Shown here in pieces: positions 14,327-22,625 of a DNA stretch of 22,625 nucleotides. The first letter of the stretch is position 1; every line of letters starts with the position of its first letter. Origin of the DNA: JBGPYB01 sp041493035 (GTDB lineage: Bacteria; Acidobacteriota; Vicinamibacteria; Fen-336); contig JBGPYB010000072.1 in the NCBI GenBank assembly GCA_041493035.1, positions 1-22,625 of the forward strand, written 5' to 3'. The position numbers and the translations under genes are program-made. Below the pieces are notes generated by a model that was given only the letters and a program-made list of their open reading frames with translations, was not told the DNA's origin and ran no database searches.

Positions 14327-15732
14327 CCCACGGTGATCTCGGAGACCAGGATCGTGGGGAGACCGACTCCCACGGGCACGCTCTGCCCACCCTTCTGGCA
14401 GACGCCGACGCCTTCGTCGAGCTTCAGGTCGTGACCGATGCGGCTGACCTTGGTGAGTACGTCGGGGCCGTTGCCGATCAGCGTCGCACCGACGACGGGC
14501 GCGCCGACCTTCCCGTCTTCGATGAGATAAGCCTCGGTCGCCGAGAATACGAACTTGCCGCTAGTGATGTCCACCTGGCCGCCGCCGAAGTGCTTCGCGA
14601 AGAGGCCGCGCTTCACCGAGCGCAGTATGTCGTCGGGGTCGTCCTGCCCCGCGAGCATGAAGGTGTTGGTCATCCGGGGCATCGGAATCGACCCGTACCC
14701 TTGTCGGCGGCCGTTTCCCGTGGCCGCCATCTTCATCAGGCCGCTGTTGAGGCGGTCTTGCAGATAGCCGCGCAGAATGCCGTCCTCGATCAATACGGTC
14801 CGCCCCGGCACGTTGCCTTCGTCGTCCACGTTCAGGCTGCCGCGCCGGTTGGGGATGGAGCCATCGTCCACGACCGTCACGCCCGGGGCGGCAACGCGCT
14901 GGCCGATGCGGCCGGTAAACGCCGACGTCCCTTTGCGGTTGAAGTCCCCTTCGAGGCCGTGGCCGACGGCCTCGTGGAGCAAGATCCCCGGCCAGCCGGG
15001 ACCCAGGACCACGGGCATGGCACCCGCAGGCGCTTCTTCCGCGCTCAGCAGCGTCACGGCCATTCGCGCCGCCTCGCGGGCGAAATGCTCCGGGGGCTTC
15101 TCGGTGAAAAACTCGGGGCCGACGCGTCCACCGCCGCCGGCGCTTCCCTCGCGCCGCACATCCTTGTCGGCGGCGATCACCGAGACGCGGATGGAGAAGA
15201 GGGGCTGGACGTCCTCGACGAGGACGCCGACGGAGTTGGCGATTCGAACATGCTTTGTCTCGTCGGACAGGGTGACGATCACCTTGTCGACACGCGTATC
15301 GTAGGCTCGAGCCGCGCGCTCGGCGCGCTCCACGAGGGCGATACGATCGACCAGGCTCAGCACCCCGACGGTCGTCTCGCCGTAGCGCCGGTCCACCGGC
15401 GCCGGGGAGACCGGCTGCGGCGGGAGCGTGCGTGAGTCGGAAGCGATGTGGGCCGCCGTTTCCGCGGCTCGGGCCATGGCGGGCCACGACATGTCGTCGG
15501 TGTAGGCGTAGCCGGTCCGCTCCCCCGAAACGACGCGGACGCCGAGGCCGCACGTCACCCACGCCGAGGCCGTGCGGAGGATCCCTTCCTCGAGGAGCAG
15601 CGATGACGTCCTGTGGTGCTGGAAGTAAAGGTCTGCGAAATTCCCGCCGCGGCCCAGGGCCAGGGAAAGCAGCCGCTCCATTTCAGGGACGGAAACGTCG
15701 GAGGGAACTCGAGCGCGGTCGTCGACAGCCAT
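14311..15732 (-). CDS. tldD: metalloprotease TldD, 473 aa
   Basis: TldD is the catalytic half of the TldD/TldE zinc protease, which trims peptides such as microcin B17 and CcdA. The active-site motif HEAVGHGLEGD (HExxxH) is present, followed by FNRKGTSAF. The C-terminal family signatures are SGKFVFSATEAYLIEDGK and VGVCQKGGQSVPVGVG, ending in VGGT. The length is close to the E. coli protein. TldE/PmbA is not in the window. The ATG has no Shine-Dalgarno but a TATAGT lies exactly 6 nt upstream, suggesting a leaderless transcript independent of the diguanylate cyclase gene 51 bp upstream. Confidence 0.95.
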   Translation of the reverse strand: MAVDDRARVPSDVSVPEMERLLSLALGRGGNFADLYFQHHRTSSLLLEEGILRTASAWVTCGLGVRVVSGERTGYAYTDDMSWPAMARAAETAAHIASDSRTLPPQPVSPAPVDRRYGETTVGVLSLVDRIALVERAERAARAYDTRVDKVIVTLSDETKHVRIANSVGVLVEDVQPLFSIRVSVIAADKDVRREGSAGGGGRVGPEFFTEKPPEHFAREAARMAVTLLSAEEAPAGAMPVVLGPGWPGILLHEAVGHGLEGDFNRKGTSAFTGRIGQRVAAPGVTVVDDGSIPNRRGSLNVDDEGNVPGRTVLIEDGILRGYLQDRLNSGLMKMAATGNGRRQGYGSIPMPRMTNTFMLAGQDDPDDILRSVKRGLFAKHFGGGQVDITSGKFVFSATEAYLIEDGKVGAPVVGATLIGNGPDVLTKVSRIGHDLKLDEGVGVCQKGGQSVPVGVGLPTILVSEITVGGTRQ

Positions 15733-15738
15733 GAGATG

Positions 15739-15744
15739 ACTATA
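15739..15744 (-). promoter_or_regulatory. -10-like TATAGT for a leaderless tldD transcript
   Basis: On the minus strand TATAGT, one base from the consensus TATAAT, is followed by 6 nt (CATCTC) and the tldD ATG. At 17 nt further upstream a weak TTCGCG could act as the -35 element. Confidence 0.5.
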
Positions 15745-15783
15745 GCAGCGGCGTCACCGGGCGCGAAGGGCTCGACAGACCTC

Positions 15784-17226
15784 TCAGCAGACCCTGTTTC
15801 GTCCCGCTTGCTTCGCGCGATAGAGGGCCTGGTCGGCTTCGCGAAGGAGGGTGCCGGGTGAGTCGACTTTATCGGACGGGTAGGTCGCCACCCCGACGCT
15901 GACCGTGACTCGCAGCTCCCGCGGGCCGATCCGGAAGGGGTGGTCGGCGACTGCATGCCGGATGCGCTCGCCTGTCTGGAGCGCCTCGTCGTAGTCTGTA
16001 TGGGGGAGGATCGCGGCGAACTCCTCGCCGCCGTAGCGCCCAAGGGAATCCACCGTCCTCAAGGTGTCGCGGAGGATCCTCGCCACGTCGCGCAAGACCG
16101 TGTCCCCGGCCTGATGGCCGTGAGCGTCGTTGATCTGCTTGAAATTGTCTATATCGACCATGGCCAGGCTCACGCCGCCCTCGTAGCGGCCCACGCGCCC
16201 GACCTCGTTCGCCACCAGGTCCATGGTGTGTTTGTGGTTGTAGAGATCGGTGAGGCTGTCGCGGATCGACAAGTTGCGGATCCGTTCGAAGAGGCGGCTG
16301 TTCTCCAGCACGATGTAGGCCTGGTTCGCGGCGTGAGCCAGGAGAGACTCGATGTCCCCTCCGAGGCGGGCGGTGCCTTTCCCGCCGACGGCCAGGAGGC
16401 CCACGAGGCGCCCACCCGTCGTTATGGGGAACGACGCGAAGCCGCCCAGGGACGTCTCTTCGGCCCCCGGCTTCGCCCCCCCGGGGGCGAAGAGGCGCGC
16501 CTGGACCTTGGCGAATGGGATGCCGACCCTCTGCCCGGCGATGGCCTCGAGGAGGCGTCCCTTGGCGTCCTCGATGACGGCGGGAGTGGCGGGGCGCTGG
16601 AGCAGCAGGAAAACGTCGAGGTCCTCGTCCTCGACGAAGGCCATCGCCCCGATCGTGAAGTCGACCACACGGCCGACGATGCCCATGACCGACGTGAAGC
16701 TCTCGTCGAAGCGGACGATGCTCCGAGCCACGCGGCCGATCTCCGAGAGGATCGTGGCTTCGAAGAGCTTGCGGTCCAGGAGGTCGTTCACGCGGCTCAG
16801 GATATCGACGCCGGTCCTGGCCTCGGCGTTGACGTGTGGCGGAGCGCCGTCCTGGTGGCTTGCGAGCACCTTTTTTACGAGCTCCAGGATCTTCTGCGGG
16901 TCCGCGTCCTTGGTGATGTAGTAGTCGGCCCCTGTTTCGAGGCCCCAGAAGCGGTCCCCGGCCTGGTCCTTGCTGGTGAGGATCACGATGGGGATCCCTT
17001 TGGTGGACGGCTCCGTCTTCAGCAGGCGGCAAGCCTGGTACCCGTTCATCCGGGGCATCATGACGTCCAGGACCACGAGCTGAACGTCCTCGACGAACGC
17101 CTTCTCGATCGCTTCCAGACCGTCCTTGGCCGTGACGACGCCCAGGCCCGCCTCCTGGAACATTCGATCGAGCATCCGAAGGACCAGGGGGCTGTCGTCC
17201 GCGATCAGGATCTTCGGAGTGGTCAC
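15784..17226 (-). CDS. response-regulator diguanylate cyclase (REC-GAF-GGDEF), 480 aa
   Basis: Residues 1-125 are a receiver domain with acidic residues Asp10/Asp11, phospho-acceptor Asp54 (VVLDVMMPRMNG), Thr84 and Lys106. Residues about 150-310 fit a GAF-like sensory domain. Residues about 315-480 form a GGDEF domain with an intact active site GGEEF (399-403) and an RTVD inhibitory site (390-393) at the canonical five-residue spacing. The protein should therefore make cyclic di-GMP from two GTP, with product inhibition, under control of a histidine kinase. No kinase gene is in the window. A GTG start is preceded by CCGGAGGA. It is divergent from the efflux operon across 133 bp. Confidence 0.94.
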   Translation of the reverse strand: MTTPKILIADDSPLVLRMLDRMFQEAGLGVVTAKDGLEAIEKAFVEDVQLVVLDVMMPRMNGYQACRLLKTEPSTKGIPIVILTSKDQAGDRFWGLETGADYYITKDADPQKILELVKKVLASHQDGAPPHVNAEARTGVDILSRVNDLLDRKLFEATILSEIGRVARSIVRFDESFTSVMGIVGRVVDFTIGAMAFVEDEDLDVFLLLQRPATPAVIEDAKGRLLEAIAGQRVGIPFAKVQARLFAPGGAKPGAEETSLGGFASFPITTGGRLVGLLAVGGKGTARLGGDIESLLAHAANQAYIVLENSRLFERIRNLSIRDSLTDLYNHKHTMDLVANEVGRVGRYEGGVSLAMVDIDNFKQINDAHGHQAGDTVLRDVARILRDTLRTVDSLGRYGGEEFAAILPHTDYDEALQTGERIRHAVADHPFRIGPRELRVTVSVGVATYPSDKVDSPGTLLREADQALYRAKQAGRNRVC

Positions 17227-17299
17227 GCCGTCCTCCGGAGGGTCAAGGAAGGATAGAATCGAGCGCGGGATCTTACCACGCCCGAGCCGACGGTCCGCC

Positions 17300-17324
17300 G
17301 GAACCTTTGGTGCTCGATTTCGTC
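17300..17324 (+). promoter_or_regulatory. ECF-sigma-type promoter in front of the efflux operon
   Basis: GGAACC (17300-17305), a 15-nt spacer, then CGTC (17321-17324). This matches the common ECF promoter form GGAAC-N16-CGTC. It lies 35 nt before the Shine-Dalgarno start region and would give a leader of roughly 30 nt to the ATG at 17360. The sigma factor at 13617-14225 is the obvious local candidate, though other ECF factors of the genome could use it. Confidence 0.5.
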
Positions 17325-17344
17325 AATACCTCGGATACGCACTC

Positions 17345-17350
17345 GGAGGA
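17345..17350 (+). promoter_or_regulatory. Shine-Dalgarno GGAGGA that selects the ATG at 17360
   Basis: GGAGGA lies 9 nt before the ATG at 17360. The frame runs upstream to 17126, inside the opposite diguanylate cyclase gene, but that extension has no membrane anchor and no such site. Confidence 0.7.
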
Positions 17351-17359
17351 CAGTCAAGC

Positions 17360-18654
17360 ATGGCGACGAGGAAGACCCAGTTCATCGTGGGGGGGGTTGC
17401 CCTCGCCCTGCTGGTCGGGATCGTGGTCGGCAGCGTGGTCCGCGACCGGAGCAGGCGCACCGTCGTGCAGACCGGCAAGGTGGGTCGTCGCGATCTCTCG
17501 TCGACCGTCTCCGCCTCGGGCGAAGTCAAGCCCAAGCGCTATGTCGATATCGGCGCCAACCCTTCGGGCCGAATCGTCAAGCTCTTCGTCAAGGAGGGGG
17601 ACACCGTCAAGAAGGGTCAGGTCTTGGCCCGAATCGAGGCGGAGCGCTATGAAGCGGGGGCCCGGCAGTCGGAAGCCGCTGTCCTCGCGGCCCAGGCTGA
17701 CCTCGAGCGCTCCATTGCCGATGTGGCCGTGTCCCGACTCATCTACGACCGCAACAAGAGGATGTTCGACGAGAAGCTCGTCTCCGACCAGACGTTCGAC
17801 CAGACAGCGGCCGACCTGAAGATGAAGACGGCCAGCGTCGAGTCTTCGCGGAAGCGGGTGGCGCAGCTTCAGGCGGCTCACGATTCCAATCGGGACGAGT
17901 TGGCCAAGACCACCGTCCTCTGCCCGATGGATGGCGTCGTCACGAGCCTCCCCAAGGAAGAGGGCGAGGTCGTCATCGGCGCCCAGAGCTTCAGCCCCAC
18001 CGTGATCATGACCGTCGCCGACCTCTCGGTCATGGAAGCCGAGGTCATGGTCGATGAGACCGACATCCGCAGCGTCAAGCTCGGCCAGGTCGCCGAGGTC
18101 CGGGCGGACGCTCTCGAAGGCGTCAAGATGAAGGGAGAGGTCACCGAGATCGGCACATCCGCGGTCGTCCGCGGCCAGACCGCTGCCCAGACGAGCTCCA
18201 ACGCCGGAAACACGGGTAACCAGGCCAAGGACTTCAAGGTCAAGATCACCCTCAAGGATCCGCCCCGCGAGATCCGCCCGGGTTTGAACGCCACCGCCGA
18301 CATCACCACGGCGAAACGCCAGAACGTCCTGGCTCTCCCGATCCAGGCGGTCGTCGTGCGCGAACTGAACAAGGAAGGGAAGGTCGTGGACCCCGACGCG
18401 ACCCCGCCTCCCCAGGAGGGCAACACCGTCACGCAGACGGGTAAAGTGCGTGTCGAGGAGAAGGAAGGAGTTTTCATCCTGGACAAGGACAAGGCAGCCT
18501 TCCGCCCCATCAAGACCGGCATCGTGGGGGAAACGGACGTCGAGGTCCTGGACGGGCTCAAGGAGGGCGAGGAGATCGTGACCGGCTCCTTCAAGACGCT
18601 GCGGGGTCTCAAGGACCAGGCCAAGATCAAGGTCGAGACGAAGAAGGAGCGGCC

Positions 18655-18658
<4 letters not shown>
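17360..18658 (+). CDS. MacA/HlyD-type periplasmic adaptor of an efflux pump, 432 aa
   Basis: An N-terminal membrane anchor (residues 8-27) is followed by the first lipoyl half (about 60-95, GRIVKLFVKEGDTVKKGQVLARIEA). Next come an alpha-helical hairpin (about 95-185), the second lipoyl half (CPMDGVVTSLPKEEGEVV, about 189-207), a beta-barrel domain and a membrane-proximal domain with a Pro-rich insert near residues 345-355. Such adaptors join an inner-membrane MacB-type transporter to an outer-membrane TolC channel, which is not encoded here. The GTGA overlap with the ATPase gene indicates coupled translation. The gene is preceded by an ECF-type promoter. Confidence 0.92.
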
Positions 18659-19368
<710 letters not shown>

Positions 19369-19385
19369 CCCTGGTGGCCTGAGCC

Positions 19386-20623
<1,238 letters not shown>

Positions 20624-20627
<4 letters not shown>

Positions 20628-21892
20628 GCGCCCGGCCCTCCCTCGGGCGCCGCATCGCGTTGCGCTTCCCGATCCTCTTCTCGATGGGCGAGGCCGTGGG
20701 CCTGGGGCTCCAGGGGATCCGCGCCTACAAGCTGCGGGCGGGGCTCACGATCCTCGGCGTGGTCATGGGGATCATGACGGTGACCGGGATGAGCTCCATC
20801 GTGGCGGGGCTCAACGCGTCGATGGCTTCCCAGATCCAGAGCCTGGGCGCGTCGGTCATCTTCATCCGGCCTTTCGCTCCCGGGGAGCACGTCGACGACG
20901 AGATGTGGCGGAAGCGCAAGGGTCTGACGCGCCCCGAGGTGGAGGCCATCGGCGAGCGCCCCGCCGTGGGTGGCATCGCGGCCATCGAGCCCTTGAGCGC
21001 CGAGCTCATCAAGTACGGCAACGCGAAGGCCCAGAACGCCCAGATCGTCGGTGTGTCGGCCGGCTACGATGTGGTCCACGACATCTACGTCACCCGCGGT
21101 CGATTCATATCCCAGCAGGACGTCAATCGCGTCGCCCACGTCGTCGTGATCGGTGCCGACATCGCCGACTCCCTGTTCCCCTTCATCGACCCGATCGACA
21201 AGGAGATCTCCATCGACGGGCGCCGGTTCACGGTGATCGGCGTCATCCAGCGCCTGGGGAAGTTCCTCTTCTTCAACCGCGACGCCATCGTTCTCGTGCC
21301 CCTCGGCTCGGTACAGAAGCGGGACCCGCGCTTCAACTTCCTCGTGGCCGACATGAAGCCCGTGTCTCCGGCGCAGATGGACGCCGCCATCGAACAGACG
21401 CGCGAGACTCTGCGCCGCATGCGGAAGCTCAAGTACCTCGAAAAGGACAACTTCGCCATCTTCGGCCAGGACACCTTCACGCAGCTCTACCAGCAGATCA
21501 CCGGCGGGATCTACCTCGTGATGATCGCCATCTCGTCCATCGGCCTCCTGGTGGGGGGCGTGGGCGTCATGAACATCATGCTTGTCTCGGTCACGGAACG
21601 GACCCGCGAGATCGGGGTCCGCAAGGCGCTCGGGGCGAAGCGGCGCGACATCATGGCGCAGTTCCTCACCGAGGCCGTGACGCTGACGGGAGCCGGAGGG
21701 GTTCTCGGTATCCTGATCGGCAGCGGGGCCGCGTGGCTCATCAACACGTTCTCTCCCTTTCCCGCGGTGATCCAGACGAGCTGGGTGGCCGTCGCCTTCA
21801 TCGTCGCCGTGGTCGTTGGCCTCGTCTTCGGCCTCTGGCCCGCCGCTAAGGCCGCGCGCCTAGATCCCATCGAAGCCCTTCGCTACGAGTAG
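20624..21892 (+). CDS. second MacB-like ABC transporter permease, FtsX family, 422 aa
   Basis: The ATG overlaps the stop of the first permease, so translation is coupled. The protein has an N-terminal span after an arginine-rich start (about 43-63), a periplasmic MacB core, and three C-terminal spans carrying GGVGVMNIMLVSVTERTREIGVRKALGAKRRDI, ending in DPIEALRYE. It shares its family with the preceding permease but differs enough to suggest an old duplication and a heterodimer. It has no CxxC motif. It is the last gene of the operon; a palindromic hairpin lies 51 bp beyond its stop. Confidence 0.94.
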
Positions 21893-21942
21893 CCGCCGCC
21901 CGCGGCCATGTGACCCGCGGTCGCGTCTCCACGGAAAAACGA

Positions 21943-21969
21943 CGCGGGTGCACCCGCGGCAGCCCTTTT
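21943..21969 (+). terminator. 16-bp palindrome with downstream T-run, possible terminator of the efflux operon
   Basis: CGCGGGTGCACCCGCG (21943-21958) is a perfect palindrome that can fold with a 6-bp stem and a 4-nt loop. A TTTT run follows at 21966-21969, after a 7-nt gap, which is longer than in a standard intrinsic terminator. The octamer ACCCGCGG occurs here (21952-21959) and again at 21913-21920. The palindrome also overlaps the -35 position of the next gene, so an operator role is possible. Confidence 0.4.
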
Positions 21970-21975
21970 CCGATC

Positions 21976-21981
21976 TAGAGT
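21976..21981 (+). promoter_or_regulatory. -10-like TAGAGT for a leaderless lipoprotein transcript
   Basis: TAGAGT is followed by exactly 6 nt (CTGTAG) and the ATG at 21988, with no Shine-Dalgarno. The arrangement is the same as at tldD and the M1 peptidase. Confidence 0.45.
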
Positions 21982-21987
21982 CTGTAG

Positions 21988-22625
21988 ATGAGAATCCCTC
22001 GTCTGCTCCTCGCCCTCGGCGTGTGCGCCCTCCTCGACTCGTGCGGGTCGGATTCCACGTCGGTCTCTGTTCCCTCGCCGAGTCCTCCAGCCGACGCGTC
22101 AGTGACCAGCGTCGACGCGTGGCCCATGTACGGCCACGACGCCCAGCGGACGAACTACAACCCCGCGGAGAAGATCATCAGCATCGCCAACGTGGGCAGG
22201 CTGGCCGTGAGCTGGACGGCGGAGGTCGGGATGGGGCACGTGCCCTCCAACAGCGCACCGACCGTAGCCAACGGACACGTCTACGTGGGGAGCAGCGTCG
22301 CCAAAGGGGACAACTTCTTCGCTTTCGACGCCCTTACGGGTCAGCGCGTTTGGAGCGCCGACCTCCATTATACGTTCGAGGCTCGTTGCGACATCGAGGA
22401 GGACGTCGGGATTCCGTCGACCGCCGCCGTGGCCAACGGGGTCGTTGTCGTGGGAGGCGGGGACAGCGCGTACTACGGTCTCGACGAGAAGACAGGCGTC
22501 ATCCTCTGGCGTCACGACATGAACGTCGGGCCGAGCGGCTTCGCGTGGGAATCGCCCCTCATCGCCGACGGAAAGGCCTACATCGGGATCTCGACCCGGT
22601 GCGACAACCCGCCCGTGCGCGGCGA
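21988..22625 (+). CDS. lipoprotein with PQQ-type beta-propeller repeats, N-terminal part (runs off the right edge)
   Basis: The frame is open from the ATG at 21988 to the window end, 212 codons. Residues 1-19 form a lipoprotein signal (RIPRLLLALGVCALLDSC) with Cys19 as the likely lipidated residue. Residues about 20-40 are a Ser/Pro-rich linker. The mature part carries propeller-blade repeats of the form 'ANGHVYVGS ... FDALTGQRVW', 'ANGVVVVGGG ... LDEKTGVILW' and 'ADGKAYIG', as in PQQ-dependent dehydrogenases and BamB-like proteins. Conserved Cys residues in DNPPV and ARCDIEE contexts hint at a quinoprotein-like or binding role. An enzyme cannot be told from a binding protein from this fragment. 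Confidence 0.85.
   Translation, partial: MRIPRLLLALGVCALLDSCGSDSTSVSVPSPSPPADASVTSVDAWPMYGHDAQRTNYNPAEKIISIANVGRLAVSWTAEVGMGHVPSNSAPTVANGHVYVGSSVAKGDNFFAFDALTGQRVWSADLHYTFEARCDIEEDVGIPSTAAVANGVVVVGGGDSAYYGLDEKTGVILWRHDMNVGPSGFAWESPLIADGKAYIGISTRCDNPPVRG

Overview
The window is G+C-rich, gene-dense DNA from a free-living bacterium, probably a chromosome. Several features fit Acidobacteriota or a similar deep-branching, soil-type Gram-negative lineage: split MacB-like efflux genes with two FtsX-type permeases, an ECF sigma / ZAS anti-sigma pair followed by a secreted protein of unknown function, a leukotriene-A4-hydrolase-like M1 peptidase, and two cobalamin-binding radical SAM enzymes. This taxonomic placement is inference; there is no rRNA or other marker to settle it. 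I see no tRNA, rRNA, CRISPR array, transposase or integrase.

Layout. (1) 1-420, minus strand: the 5' part of an SIR2-like NAD-binding domain gene that runs off the left edge. It has more A/T-ending codons than the rest and is probably a defence gene. (2) 648-8263, plus strand: two small membrane proteins, a CreD-like inner-membrane protein, a B12-binding radical SAM enzyme, a secreted amidohydrolase with an N-terminal NTF2-like domain, and a second B12-binding radical SAM enzyme of the HpnP/DUF4070 type. (3) 8273-10084, minus: M1 aminopeptidase. It is divergent from (4) 10113-11993, plus: RecQ helicase. (5) 17226 down to 11945, minus: a REC-GAF-GGDEF diguanylate cyclase, TldD, an ECF sigma factor, its ZAS-type anti-sigma factor (ATGA overlap) and a secreted protein whose 3' end overlaps recQ by 49 bp. 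(6) 17360-21892, plus: a complete MacAB-type tripartite efflux module split over four genes (adaptor, ATPase, two permeases), with overlapping stop/start codons at two of its three junctions. (7) 21988 to the right edge: the start of a lipoprotein with a PQQ-type beta-propeller.

How the parts may work together. The efflux operon is preceded by a good match to an ECF-type promoter (GGAACC, 15 nt, CGTC), so the ECF sigma / anti-sigma pair 3 kb away is a candidate regulator. Three genes without a Shine-Dalgarno sequence (M1 peptidase, tldD, the lipoprotein) each carry a TANNNT -10-like hexamer exactly 6 nt before the ATG, which suggests leaderless transcription. Genes with clear Shine-Dalgarno sequences lack that arrangement. 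The main unexplained items are the truncated SIR2 gene, the radical SAM / amidohydrolase / radical SAM cluster, and a nested inverted repeat between tldD and the sigma-factor gene.
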